64,000 nt of DNA, from positions 1,054,001 to 1,118,000 of the forward strand of contig NZ_QVNU01000001.1 of NCBI RefSeq assembly GCF_003545715.1. Reading direction: 5' to 3'. A program made the translations under genes and the position numbers. Source of the DNA: Taibaiella koreensis. Its GTDB lineage: Bacteria; Bacteroidota; Bacteroidia; Chitinophagales; Chitinophagaceae. Shown here piece by piece: positions 1 through 8,772 of this stretch; within the stretch, counting starts at the first letter, position 1, and every line of letters starts with the position of its first letter. The notes below the pieces were generated by a model. The model was not told where the DNA came from and did no database searches. It saw nothing but the letters and a program-made list of their open reading frames with translations.

Positions 1-291
1 CTCCAGCACGGTAAGGTCTTCGTATAGAGAAAACTTCTGGCTCATATAGCCGATGTTCTTTTTGATCTGCTCTGTTTGTCTGTACACATCGAAGCCGGCA
101 ATACTGGCATTGCCTGAGGATGGCGTGGAAAGGCCGCAGAGCATGCGCATAGCCGTTGTTTTCCCGGCGCCGTTAGCGCCCAGAAAGCCGAATATCTCGC
201 CTCGGCTTACTTCGAAGCTGATCTCGTTGGTAGCGACAAAATCACCAAAACGCTTCGTAAGCTTATCGGTTGTTATCACGGCTTCTTTCAT
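1..291 (-). CDS. ABC transporter ATP-binding protein (partial, runs off left edge)
   Basis: Only the first 97 codons are present; the gene continues leftwards out of the window. The start ATG at 289-291 overlaps the TGA stop of the preceding ATPase (ATGA), which indicates translational coupling. The reading contains a Walker A motif (GANGAGKT) and a Q-loop region (YMSQKFSLYEDL). It is closely similar in layout to the neighbouring ATPase, so the pair resembles the YbhF/CcmA type ATPases of drug or Na+ exporters. It is the last visible gene of the tetR-tolC-hlyD-ATPase-ATPase operon; the ABC-2 permeases should lie outside the window. The substrate is unknown. Confidence 0.9.
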   Translation of the reverse strand, partial: MKEAVITTDKLTKRFGDFVATNEISFEVSRGEIFGFLGANGAGKTTAMRMLCGLSTPSSGNASIAGFDVYRQTEQIKKNIGYMSQKFSLYEDLTVLE

Positions 292-1202
292 GCCTGGCTA
301 TTTAAGCGTTCAATAAAGCAATCTTCTATGGTTACCGGTGTGGGCCGTATCTCTATGTCGGTGAGTCCTTTCTTTGCCAGTATTGTCTCAAACGATGCTA
401 TGTCTATATCCGTATCCTTAAAGCTGACATGGGCGAACTCGCCAAAGCCGTAGCTTGACCTTACATCGGCAGACTGCTGCAGCGCTTTGAGCAACTGGTG
501 CATTTCGTTGGCACGCGCCGCATAAAGCGGTTGCGGATACGAAGCGACAATGGCCGCGGGCGTATCTACCGAAAGTATTTTGCCTTGCTGGATCAATGCA
601 ACCTTGTCGCAAAGACTGGCTTCGTCCATATAGGGTGTGGAGACCAGTATCGTGATGTGTTGCGCTTTGAGCTGTTGCAGCATTTCCCAGAATTCTTTGC
701 GCGAAACCGGGTCCACACCAGTAGTCGGCTCGTCAAGAAAGAGGACCGTAGGCTTGTGAATGAGCGCACAGCACAGGGCCAGCTTTTGCTTCATGCCACC
801 CGATAGTTTGCCTGCACGGCGTTTTTTAAAGGGCTCGAGCTGGACGTATATATCTTTGATCAGCGTATAGTTTGCTGCAACAGTAGTGTTGAATACGGTG
901 GCGAAGAAATTCAGGTTCTCTTCTACGCTCAGATCGGGGTATAGAGAGAATTTTCCCGGCATATAGCCTACCCTTTTTCTTATCTGTCGATAATCTTTCA
1001 CCACATCCAACCCGTCTACAGCAGCGGCGCCACCGTCTGGCAACAAAAGAGTGGTCAGCATTCTGAAAATGCTGGTCTTCCCCGCGCCGTCAGGACCGAT
1101 AAGTCCGAACAATTCGCCCTGTTCTATCGTGAGCGATACCTCGTCTACGGCTGTTTTGCCGTGATAGGTCTTTTTAAGATGAGTTGTTCTTACCGCCTCC
1201 AT
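288..1202 (-). CDS. ABC transporter ATP-binding protein (YbhF/CcmA type)
   Basis: A 304-residue cytoplasmic ATPase of an ABC-2 exporter. Walker A is GPDGAGKT near residue 36, the signature is LSGGMKQK near residue 134, and Walker B with the catalytic Glu is LFLDEPTTGVDP near residue 154, followed by an H-loop region (ILVSTPYMDEASLCD, where the usual His is replaced by Pro-Tyr). The missing switch histidine is odd and could lower ATPase turnover; in tandem ATPases one site is often degenerate. It lies 3 bp after the HlyD gene and overlaps the next ATPase by 4 bp. Expected partners are the adaptor and TolC-like channel of the same operon. Confidence 0.92.
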   Translation of the reverse strand: MEAVRTTHLKKTYHGKTAVDEVSLTIEQGELFGLIGPDGAGKTSIFRMLTTLLLPDGGAAAVDGLDVVKDYRQIRKRVGYMPGKFSLYPDLSVEENLNFFATVFNTTVAANYTLIKDIYVQLEPFKKRRAGKLSGGMKQKLALCCALIHKPTVLFLDEPTTGVDPVSRKEFWEMLQQLKAQHITILVSTPYMDEASLCDKVALIQQGKILSVDTPAAIVASYPQPLYAARANEMHQLLKALQQSADVRSSYGFGEFAHVSFKDTDIDIASFETILAKKGLTDIEIRPTPVTIEDCFIERLNSQA

Positions 1203-1205
1203 GGC

Positions 1206-2099
1206 TTAAAATTTAATGTCAGCGTACATGCCGATCTTCAGGTAGCCGTCGTTGTTTACGCTTACCTTAATGGCATAGACAAGATTGGCCCTTTCCTCTT
1301 TTGTCTGGATTGTTTTGGGTGTGAATTCGGCTTTGTCGCTGATCCAGGTGATCGTGCCCTCGTAAGTTTTATAAGTATCCCTGGTGTCGTCAGCGAGCAC
1401 CTTTACTTTCTGACCTGTTTTTACCTGGGATAGCTGGTCGCCGGTAATATAGGCCCTGAGCAATATGGTATTGAGCGCTGCAATCTTATAAATGGGCTTG
1501 CCGGGAGCCGTTACCTCATTCGTCTCGGCGTACTTGGTGAGCACAGTCCCGTTTGCCGGATTTACCAGGCGGCATTTACGCAATTGATCGTCGATCTGCC
1601 TGATCTGCACTTCAAGCGGTACCACCTGTTCTTCCAGGTTCCCGGAAGTGATCTTCAGGGAGGATTGCAGCGCTGCGATCTGTTTTTTGACAACCGCAAC
1701 CTGGGCTGTGGCATCGTCCAGCTGTTTCCGGGTTGCTGCGTCGGCTTTTACCAGGTTGGCTGTGCGCTGCTGTTCCCGTTCGGCCTGGCGCAGCTGTTCC
1801 TGTAAAGCGGCTGTCTGTGCGTTGATGTCAGGTTTGCCGCTACGTACGGTTCCAATCTGTGCCTGTAGCTGCTTCTTCTTTAAATCAAGCTGAATGCTGT
1901 CGATATAGCCAATGGCCTGTCCCGCCTTCAAAGTCTGGCCCTCTTCTATATTCAGCTCCCTGATAGTGCCTGCGGCTTCTGAGGACACGATCGTTTCGAC
2001 GGCTTCAAATGTGCCGGAAGCGTCATAGACGCTTTCCTTGTTATGGCAGGCTGTGCCAGCCATAGCCATTAGTGTGATGACATACAGTTTTGTTCTCAT
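1206..2099 (-). CDS. HlyD/YbhG-family efflux periplasmic adaptor lipoprotein
   Basis: 297 residues. The N-terminus has a lipoprotein signal with lipobox-like AGTAC near residue 18, so it is probably anchored as a lipoprotein facing the periplasm. A biotinyl-lipoyl-like half (GTIRELNIEEGQTLKAGQ) is followed by a long coiled-coil hairpin rich in Gln and Lys (about residues 75-165) and the second lipoyl half (NGTVLTKYAETNEVTAPGKP). This is the domain order of membrane fusion proteins that bridge an inner-membrane ABC exporter and a TolC channel. It lies 12 bp downstream of the tolC-like gene and directly before the ATPases, consistent with a tripartite pump. Confidence 0.9.
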   Translation of the reverse strand: MRTKLYVITLMAMAGTACHNKESVYDASGTFEAVETIVSSEAAGTIRELNIEEGQTLKAGQAIGYIDSIQLDLKKKQLQAQIGTVRSGKPDINAQTAALQEQLRQAEREQQRTANLVKADAATRKQLDDATAQVAVVKKQIAALQSSLKITSGNLEEQVVPLEVQIRQIDDQLRKCRLVNPANGTVLTKYAETNEVTAPGKPIYKIAALNTILLRAYITGDQLSQVKTGQKVKVLADDTRDTYKTYEGTITWISDKAEFTPKTIQTKEERANLVYAIKVSVNNDGYLKIGMYADIKF

Positions 2100-2111
2100 C
2101 GTATTGTCGTT

Positions 2112-3380
2112 TTAAGGCTGGTTGCCCGTTGTTGTTTGCCGGTTATATTGGGTCATGAGCAATTGTAGCGCATGCAGGAGCTTGTTTTGCCGTGCCCTGT
2201 CTTCGTCATGTACCTCTTTCAGGAAATCATTACCCGTGATCACACCCTGCTCCAGCTGGGCCATCGCTGCTGTCTTTATGCGGCTGCGCAGGTCTACGAT
2301 AGCATCGTCGCTGGCGAGCAGCTGCTGGTATTTATCCATTTCCTGGTCTTGCTGCTTAACGGTAAGGCTGGTATTAAAGAGGAAGGTCTCCTTTTGGACT
2401 GCGATCTCCTGCCGGCTGACATCGATCGCTGCACGCTTCTTTTTTAGTGTGTAAAAGGAGGAAGGGGACCAAGACAGGCGAAGGCCGCCGATGTAATAGC
2501 CTTCGAAGGAATTGTTCAGCATATTCAGTCCCGGACGTCCGAAGCCTCCCTGCAGGAACAACCCTATTTTGGGCAGTGTGCTGCTTGTCAGCAGCCTGTT
2601 CTGCACATCGAGGCCTTTCAGCCTGGTGTCCCATGTGGCCAGCTCCGGGCGTTTAATATTGTTATCAGTCGCAGGCACCGGAGGTATTGTCAGTATTGTG
2701 CTTTCGTTAACCGGTCTGTTGATGAATTGGCTGAGCATGTCGGTATAAGCCTTTCGTGTGGTCTGCAGTGTAGTGGCCTGTTGTCCGGCAGTCAATACCT
2801 CGGCGCTGATCAGGTCGGCGTTGCTACGGAAGGCTGTGCCATTGTCCACTGCGGCCTGTACTTTCTTTAATCCGAGCTGTAGATCGACGATCAGCAGCGC
2901 GTTCTGCTTTAATTGTTCATCAGTCAGCAATATTCCGAAGAAGAGCTGGTTGATACGGTCCCTCAGCTGGTAGAGATCAGCGGTCAGCTGTTGCCCCGTA
3001 GTAGCGGCATCCGTTTCGGAGCGCTCTTTTTGCAGCTTTATATTACCGCCATCGTACAGGAGCTGATCTATTTGAGCATAGGCTTTGTACTGGTCTTTGC
3101 TCATCGAGGGCAGCGCGACACCCGGCAATTGAACCGGTATCTCTGTTACAGCCGATTGATAGCTTGCCTGGGCATATGCGGAAACTTGCGGCAGGTAGCC
3201 CTTCTGCAGATTATCCAGGGTGTAATCCCGCGACCGTTTGATCAGCTCGTATCTCCTGATTAGCGGATAATGCTCCTCCGCCAGCTGGTAGCATTCCGGC
3301 AAGGTCAGGTTTCCCGGTTGCCCTTTACAGTACACGATACCGGAAAGAATGACCGAAACAAAACAGAATATCCTTTTCAT
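2112..3380 (-). CDS. TolC-family outer membrane efflux protein
   Basis: 422 residues with a signal peptide (MKRIFCFVSVILSGIVYCKG) and two long helical repeats typical of the OEP family, for example the N-terminal LTLPECYQLAEEHYPLI and the second half starting near residue 240 (ELATWDTRLKGLDVQNRLL). It should form the trimeric outer-membrane channel of the efflux pump. It is the first structural gene after the TetR repressor. The 67-bp gap between them holds a palindromic AT-rich site matching the one upstream of the repressor, so expression is probably derepressed by the pump substrate. Confidence 0.9.
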   Translation of the reverse strand: MKRIFCFVSVILSGIVYCKGQPGNLTLPECYQLAEEHYPLIRRYELIKRSRDYTLDNLQKGYLPQVSAYAQASYQSAVTEIPVQLPGVALPSMSKDQYKAYAQIDQLLYDGGNIKLQKERSETDAATTGQQLTADLYQLRDRINQLFFGILLTDEQLKQNALLIVDLQLGLKKVQAAVDNGTAFRSNADLISAEVLTAGQQATTLQTTRKAYTDMLSQFINRPVNESTILTIPPVPATDNNIKRPELATWDTRLKGLDVQNRLLTSSTLPKIGLFLQGGFGRPGLNMLNNSFEGYYIGGLRLSWSPSSFYTLKKKRAAIDVSRQEIAVQKETFLFNTSLTVKQQDQEMDKYQQLLASDDAIVDLRSRIKTAAMAQLEQGVITGNDFLKEVHDEDRARQNKLLHALQLLMTQYNRQTTTGNQP

Positions 3381-3400
3381 ATTAAGCAGGTGGATTAAAA

Positions 3401-3425
3401 AAATGATTTAATCATTTGATTAAAT
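3401..3425. promoter_or_regulatory. Probable TetR operator before the tolC-like gene
   Basis: Two nested perfect inverted repeats lie here: arms 3401-3407/3411-3417 and arms 3406-3413/3418-3425 (ATTTAATC / GATTAAAT). The same ATTTGATTTA-type words make up the palindrome upstream of the TetR gene at 4061-4092. The shared motif on both sides of the regulator indicates it binds both places. This is inferred from sequence symmetry only. Confidence 0.6.
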
Positions 3426-3447
3426 TCTGGTCAAAAAAAATGACATG

Positions 3448-4041
3448 CTATTCCAGCATGCTTTTAAGCCATTGGGGTATCAGCTTTTTTCTTTCCTTGA
3501 TCAGCTGTGTGAAAGAGGCTTCGTCAAAGGCACTGCTGGTCTGGAATACCGGCCTTGTAAGGAAGGGAAAGATAAGCATACCCATAAGGGAGATCAGGAA
3601 TTGTACGGGGTTGATCTTCTTTTTCTTTTCCCGTATTTGCTGCATGAAATGGGACTGCAGCACGTAAGTGTCTAGTTTTATGATCCCGGCAAAACGTTCG
3701 GGCCTTGTTCTGATCTCGCTCAGCACAAATAGAGGCAGGTCCGGGTTTTGAAAAAGCATATCAATATAGTTGGCAGAAATCGTGACGATTTTTTTATCCA
3801 GCGACAGGCTGGTATCGTTAAGCGTTGGCGCCAGAAAGGCAAAAAGCTTTTGAAGATTCTCTATCATCACGATCTCGAAAAGCTTCTCTTTACTACGAAA
3901 ATAATAATTCAGCAAGGCCAGGTTGAGGCCGGCTTCTTCTGCTATATCACGGGTTTTGGTAGCGGCGTAACCTTTCTTGGTAAACACAACCCGGGCCGCT
4001 TCCTTGATCTTTTCTTCTGTTGAAGCACTTTTTGCTTTCAT
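3448..4041 (-). CDS. TetR/AcrR family transcriptional regulator of the efflux operon
   Basis: 197 residues. The N-terminal HTH has the family pattern: IKEAARVVFTKKGYAATKTRDIAEEAG, then LALLNYYFRSKEKLF at residues about 10-60. The C-terminal ligand-binding half is helical without recognisable specificity. It opens the leftward operon with TolC, HlyD and two ABC ATPases, so it is most likely the local repressor responding to an exported compound. Its own promoter overlaps the palindrome at 4061-4092, suggesting autoregulation. Confidence 0.9.
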   Translation of the reverse strand: MKAKSASTEEKIKEAARVVFTKKGYAATKTRDIAEEAGLNLALLNYYFRSKEKLFEIVMIENLQKLFAFLAPTLNDTSLSLDKKIVTISANYIDMLFQNPDLPLFVLSEIRTRPERFAGIIKLDTYVLQSHFMQQIREKKKKINPVQFLISLMGMLIFPFLTRPVFQTSSAFDEASFTQLIKERKKLIPQWLKSMLE

Positions 4042-4045
4042 AGGG

Positions 4046-4077
4046 CAAAAGTATATTGTTCATTTGATTTAAACAAA
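4046..4077 (-). promoter_or_regulatory. Promoter of the tetR-tolC operon
   Basis: Read on the minus strand there is a -7 box TACTTTTG (4046-4053) and a TTTG -33 element (4074-4077) 20 bp upstream, matching the Bacteroidetes sigma factor consensus TTTG-N19/20-TAnnTTTG. The gene starts at 4041, so the leader would be very short. The -33 element lies inside the palindromic operator. Confidence 0.55.
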
Positions 4078-4092
4078 TGATTAAATCAAATG
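4061..4092. promoter_or_regulatory. Palindromic operator upstream of tetR
   Basis: A perfect 11-bp inverted repeat, CATTTGATTTA at 4061-4071 and TAAATCAAATG at 4082-4092, with a further CATTTG/CAAATG pair nested inside. It covers the -33 region of the tetR promoter and repeats the motif found before the tolC-like gene, as expected for an autoregulated TetR repressor. Confidence 0.65.
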
Positions 4093-4207
4093 GTTAAAAT
4101 TAATGCATGAAATGCTTTTTTTTAATTAACATTAATTCACACTATTTTACTGTACTTAACCACATAAGTTAATTGGTTGTTGGAGCTTTGGCGTAAAATA
4201 TTAAGAG

Positions 4208-6043
4208 ATGAGAAAATTAACGCTAAGCCTGTTCCTGCTCGCCGGGTTGTCTGTTCAATCTGTGGCGCAGCTCGGGAAAGGAGGAATTCCACTGAGTATC
4301 CGATCGGCTGAGGCCATCGCGCATAAGATCCCAGTAACACAGGCAGAGCTGCCCGACTGGGATGCGCAATTAAGCAAATGGAATGCGGACCCGTCCTCGT
4401 TTTCAAGACCCTTCCTGGTGTCCTTGTTCACACCTACCGACCTGGGCTTCCCCAATTCCGGTATCTTATATACAACGGAAGATGGTACGCGGGTATGGCG
4501 GACGACCTTGAGCATCGCGGGCGCCAAGGCTATTGGTCTCTATTATGATAATTTTTCCTTGCCAAAAGGAACGCAATTATTCCTGACCAATAGCAATAAC
4601 AAACAGATCCTGGGCGCCTTTACCGAATCCAATAATAGCGAAACGGGGATGTTTGCCAATGAGCCTGTACAAGGCGGCACGGTTAACATAGAACTGAATA
4701 TTGAACCCGGTGTCGATCTTTCAGAGATCAAACTACACATCAACCGTGCAGCCGTTTATTTCAGGGGTGTTGAGTACCTGATGCCCTTTGCAGCCAACCT
4801 GGAGACTATCGACCAGTTCGATAGTCAGTTGGCGGGAAATTCCTCTGTTTGTAACATCAATGCCGTCTGCCCCCTGGGCAATGGCTATGTGCCGCAAAGG
4901 GATGCTGCCCTGCACACCATATGCGTTATGAGTGTAGGCACGGGTACCTGCTCTTCTACAATGGTGAACACGGCCAATAACGCGCCTGGCAGCTGTAAGC
5001 AATACCTGCTGATCGCCAGCCACTGCGAATTTACTAACGGCAAGACCGACGCTACTTTTGCACAATATATTTTCAGGTTCAACTATCAGCATAGCACCTG
5101 CAATCCGCCGGCTGGAACCATCACTAATACACAGCAAAGCATTACCGGCGCCAAGTTTGTTTCCAGGTCTATCGTGCCTTTATCCGGCGGTCAGCCTAAT
5201 GCGCAGCAGATCAAAGGCGATTTTATTCTCCTCGAGTTTACCGGGCAGAATAAGATCCCTGCTTCCTGGAATGTGAACCTGGCTGGTTGGGATAAGTCGC
5301 CCAATACCGCGCTCACGGCCACCAGCCCCAAGAAATTTATCGGATTCCATCACCCGGCCGGTGATGTGAAAAAGGTGTCGGCAGGTAGCGCCATTCAAAG
5401 CTATTCAGTAGGATCTCCCGATTCCCATTGGGCCTTGCAGCTCGACTCCGGCTATGCCGCGCAGGGAAGCTCCGGCAGCGCTTTGTTTAATGGCGATGGC
5501 CGCGTGATTGGTGTGGCCAGCGTGGCCGCGCCCCTACAGGGTGTTCCCGTTACCTGTATCCGTACCGCGAAGAACACAAATGACTCCAGCACCGCCAAGA
5601 TCGTGCTCTACAGCAAGTTTTCTAATGTATGGGATTATACAGTAGACGGAACGGCAACTACCAGCAAGCTTAAGCCCTGGCTCGATCCTGCTAACAGCAA
5701 TGTTAATGTTGTCAATATTGTAAAGTCAGATTGCACACCACTGAGTTCCAATCCGCCTACTGGTATTGCCGGCGAAGAAAATAAGCTCGCGCAATCGGTT
5801 ACCGTTTTTCCGAATCCCAGTAGCAACGGACGTATCAATATTCAGGTCAACCTGGCCGAGCCCTCCGATATACAAATGGGCCTTTATGACATCAGCGGCA
5901 AAAGGATTAATAATTATTCCCTTAGCCGTGTACGCCAGGGGGCCTACCATATCGATCTTTCGGGCTATCCCAATGGTATCTACCTGCTGAAAATAAGTGA
6001 TGGCCAGCAGGAGTGCAGCAAGAAAATTATGCTCCGGAAATAA
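4208..6043 (+). CDS. Secreted trypsin-like serine protease with T9SS sorting domain
   Basis: 611 residues. A signal peptide (about residues 1-21, ending SVAQ) is followed by a propeptide-like region and a chymotrypsin-fold domain. Likely triad: H272 in IASHCEF, D338 in KGDFILLEF and S422 in QGSSGSALFN. The flanking Cys-rich segments and the GSSGS serine motif resemble lysyl-endopeptidase-type proteases, but the specificity pocket cannot be read safely. The last about 80 residues form a Por secretion (type A) C-terminal domain: VFPNPSSNGRINI, then GIYLLKISDG and a basic end. It is therefore expected to be exported by Sec and released by the type IX system. It stands alone and ends in a strong terminator. 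Confidence 0.85.
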   Translation: MRKLTLSLFLLAGLSVQSVAQLGKGGIPLSIRSAEAIAHKIPVTQAELPDWDAQLSKWNADPSSFSRPFLVSLFTPTDLGFPNSGILYTTEDGTRVWRTTLSIAGAKAIGLYYDNFSLPKGTQLFLTNSNNKQILGAFTESNNSETGMFANEPVQGGTVNIELNIEPGVDLSEIKLHINRAAVYFRGVEYLMPFAANLETIDQFDSQLAGNSSVCNINAVCPLGNGYVPQRDAALHTICVMSVGTGTCSSTMVNTANNAPGSCKQYLLIASHCEFTNGKTDATFAQYIFRFNYQHSTCNPPAGTITNTQQSITGAKFVSRSIVPLSGGQPNAQQIKGDFILLEFTGQNKIPASWNVNLAGWDKSPNTALTATSPKKFIGFHHPAGDVKKVSAGSAIQSYSVGSPDSHWALQLDSGYAAQGSSGSALFNGDGRVIGVASVAAPLQGVPVTCIRTAKNTNDSSTAKIVLYSKFSNVWDYTVDGTATTSKLKPWLDPANSNVNVVNIVKSDCTPLSSNPPTGIAGEENKLAQSVTVFPNPSSNGRINIQVNLAEPSDIQMGLYDISGKRINNYSLSRVRQGAYHIDLSGYPNGIYLLKISDGQQECSKKIMLRK

Positions 6044-6108
6044 GCCGGTCGCCAGCTGTATCCTTCCCCCTTGCCGGTTCACCTTTTCTTCATATTCAAT
6101 AGTACCCT

Positions 6109-6132
6109 AGCACAGGTTCTCCTGTGCTTTTT
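6109..6132 (+). terminator. Rho-independent terminator after the protease gene
   Basis: Perfect 8-bp stem AGCACAGG (6109-6116) and CCTGTGCT (6121-6128) with a TTCT loop, followed by a T run. It lies 65 bp past the protease stop and between convergent genes. Confidence 0.8.
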
Positions 6133-6204
6133 CTTTGGTGCCTTTGGCGTAACCGCGCTTCTTTTTATCTCCTTCCTTTCTGGTTGCCCCGGAGGTAACC
6201 GCGG

Positions 6205-7791
6205 TTATTTTAGGGCCATGCGGATGCGTTCTTCTTCCAGGTCGATCAGGAATAGCTGCTCGCGGACCAGATCCTCATCCACGTTCGGGTCATTGTTAAG
6301 CTCGGCAATATATTGGCGCTGGCATTCCAGCATCTCCAAAAAGATGATTTTCGTTTTATGGTTCATCCAATCTTCATCAGCCGCTTTCATCTTATCCTCC
6401 CAATGCTGCAGCAATTGCCGCATACCGGCATGATCGTGCAGCTCATTATCGTATCGTTCTTTAAGGAAGGCATAAGTATGCAGGCGTAGGTCGCGGACCA
6501 ATTTTTGCTTTGCCGCTTCGGGCGGTTCCCCCTGTAGTCCCCGGAGCACCTGTGCCCGGTTTAAAAGATAGGGGAGGGTAAGCCCCTGAACCACCAGGGT
6601 GAGCAAGATAACAACAAAGGTGATGAACAGGATAAGATTACGGTAGGGGAAAGCTGTGCCATCGGAAAGGCTCACCGGTATCGATAGGGCGGCCGCAAGC
6701 GATACCACGCCGCGCATACCCGTCCAACCCAGCAGTAGCGGCATGGTGAAGCGTCCCAACCTGGAAATAGGTCTGGGCGCTACGTTTGGCCTGAAGATGA
6801 GCGTTGCGATCAAGGCAACATAGGAGCTGATGATCCTTGCGACGATGAGAACGGCTGTCACAAGGAGACTATAACCGATAGCGGTGCGCAGGGGAATGCC
6901 TTTGGACCGCAAACCATCCACGATCTCGGGAAGATCGAGGCCTATGATCAGGAATACGACGCCGTTCAGCAGGAACGTAAAGCTTTCCCACACGCTATAG
7001 CCCCTTATTCTGCTGGTGCTGCTGAGGAAGAACAGTCGCCTGTGGGCCATAAACAGCCCACCGCTCACCACCGCCAGCACGCCCGAGCTATGCAGCTGCT
7101 CTGCGACCCAATACAGGATATACGGTTCTATAAGCGTAAGGGCGATATCGGAGGGCGCATCGGTAGGCAGCCGCCGGTGTCCCTGTACAAAGAGCCATGC
7201 GAGCGCCAGGCCGGTGCCCACGCCGCCGATCACCATCCATACAAAGCTGAGCGCAGCCTGGTGCCATATGAATTGGCCTGTGCCTACGGTGATGAGGGCA
7301 AAGCGAAATATGATAAGTGAAGAGGCGTCGTTGAGCAAGCTTTCTCCTTCTAGGACAGCAGAGGTGGAGCGGGGTATTTTGACAAATTTTGTGATCGCGC
7401 CGATACTCACAGCATCGGGAGGCGACACAATGCCGCCCAGCAGGAACCCTAGCGCCAGCGTAAAGCCGGGAATAAAGTAATTGGTAACGATGGCTACGGA
7501 AAATGCTGTGAACAGTACCACAAGAAAAGCGAAGCTACTGATCATACGCCACCACTTCTTCATCTCTTTAAAGGAGACTGACCAGGAAGCTTCAAAAAGT
7601 AGCGGTGGCAACAGGATGAAAAAGATAAGATCGGGATTCACCTTGATCGGAGGCAACCCTGGAACCAGGCTAATGATAAGGCCCGCCAGTACCAGCAATA
7701 TGGGATAGGCGACCTTAAGCCTGTTGGCCAGCATTCCCAGCAATACAACGATCAGGACCATCGCTATCAGAAAGGGCAATATGCTATGCAT
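6205..7791 (-). CDS. CPA1-family Na+/H+ antiporter
   Basis: 528 residues with about 12 hydrophobic segments in the first 400 and a charged cytoplasmic tail of about 130. Family motifs are visible: GGIVSPPDAVSIGAI, with the Asp expected to carry ions, and LEGESLLNDASSLIIF, the conserved ND motif of NhaP/NHE proteins. GWTGMRGVVSLAAALSIP matches the late transmembrane motif of the family. It would exchange cytoplasmic Na+ or K+ for protons in pH or salt homeostasis. It is a single gene convergent with the protease. Substrate ion preference cannot be told from sequence. Confidence 0.92.
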   Translation of the reverse strand: MHSILPFLIAMVLIVVLLGMLANRLKVAYPILLVLAGLIISLVPGLPPIKVNPDLIFFILLPPLLFEASWSVSFKEMKKWWRMISSFAFLVVLFTAFSVAIVTNYFIPGFTLALGFLLGGIVSPPDAVSIGAITKFVKIPRSTSAVLEGESLLNDASSLIIFRFALITVGTGQFIWHQAALSFVWMVIGGVGTGLALAWLFVQGHRRLPTDAPSDIALTLIEPYILYWVAEQLHSSGVLAVVSGGLFMAHRRLFFLSSTSRIRGYSVWESFTFLLNGVVFLIIGLDLPEIVDGLRSKGIPLRTAIGYSLLVTAVLIVARIISSYVALIATLIFRPNVAPRPISRLGRFTMPLLLGWTGMRGVVSLAAALSIPVSLSDGTAFPYRNLILFITFVVILLTLVVQGLTLPYLLNRAQVLRGLQGEPPEAAKQKLVRDLRLHTYAFLKERYDNELHDHAGMRQLLQHWEDKMKAADEDWMNHKTKIIFLEMLECQRQYIAELNNDPNVDEDLVREQLFLIDLEEERIRMALK

Positions 7792-8039
7792 GCAAAATGA
7801 ATTTAGGATTTATTATAACTAAAGTAATGTATTTTATCTTTCACTACGTAGTTATCTTTTGGAGGCAAGAAGGATATTCCAGGTCCATGGTCTTTGTTTT
7901 GCGTCAGCGCGGCGCCTGGTTGAGTGTAGCGATGACCTGGCGACTCCTATGCAGGAGTGGAAAATCCTAGGGCCAAATGTAGCGGGCCTTGTCCTGCAAT
8001 TACAAGTTTGCTGTTTTTCGTAGTACTTCCAATGGTTAT

Positions 8040-8591
8040 TTTAACCAGGCAAATGCCTTTTGGCAGTTGGTCGAGCGATACGGCAATGGTCTTTGATAAT
8101 GTACGGCGAAACATTGAATACCGCTATAAAACCCATTTGCGAAATGGCGCTGGGTTTAACCGGTTCCATATAGCAATAGAAGTAGCGTACAAGCTGGGGT
8201 CTATATAGGGGCATTCTTTTTGCCACTGGTGCTTCAGGTTCTGTTGAGCTGATTCGTATTCTGGATCGGCAATGCCGGGGTACAAATATCCCCCGCTTTT
8301 GTATTGATGCTCACATTGGTTGCCTGTAGCTTTTACAACTCCGCTTATTTACCCCGGCTGCCTTACAATACCTTTAGTCAATCGACGATAATCGCGAACT
8401 ATATCATCATTTTTGTGCTAATCGCGGCGATCCTGATCAGACGCGTTTTGATGGCCCACAACAAGCAAAAGGGGGGCAGCGCAGCTGAATATATTATGAA
8501 ATGGGACATGCCTGCATTTAACCTTATTGCATGGGGCTGGCCCGGTTTCTATTTCTTTGGAAGCTCCGGGCTGTTGTTTGATTGCAGCTAG
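8040..8591 (+). pseudogene. Decayed pentameric ligand-gated ion channel (Cys-loop/GLIC family)
   Basis: Joining two frames gives a recognisable channel core. In frame from about 8052, PFGSWSSDTAMVFD and then FNRFHIAIEVAYKLG resemble the end of the extracellular domain leading into TM1. The frame then shifts near 8196-8205, and TM1 reads YIGAFFLPLVLQVLLS, a TGA stop at 8250-8252, then FVFWIG. Family members usually have Trp in that position, so TGG to TGA is the likely change. TM2-TM3 follow with the hallmark LPRLPYNTF linker, a long hydrophobic TM3, a short loop and TM4 (KWDMPAFNLIAWGWP). The extracellular domain upstream of about 8040 is too eroded to follow. One frameshift plus one nonsense codon indicate a pseudogene unless there is a sequencing error. 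The family assignment rests on remembered motifs. Confidence 0.6.
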
Positions 8592-8772
8592 TAGGCTATT
8601 GTTCCTTAAACAAAGGAGAGACTACACTTATGTGTAGTTTGTTGTCCTGAAATGGGAGATTTATCGTTAATTAGTGTTAATCGTTGTTAATTTTAATACG
8701 TTCTTGTAAAGTAAGAATTAAATTTAATTTCATTTTCTGAACCATTTCGTTAACACCCCAAATGCAATTTGT

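Noticed and set aside
6071-6433. A 120-codon rightward Ser-rich frame after the protease gene.
   Set aside because: It lies antisense to the antiporter gene and spans the terminator; its composition is that of a shadow frame.
7957-8208. An 83-codon frame taken as a separate small membrane protein.
   Set aside because: Its C-terminal half matches the pre-TM1 part of the channel pseudogene better than any independent protein.
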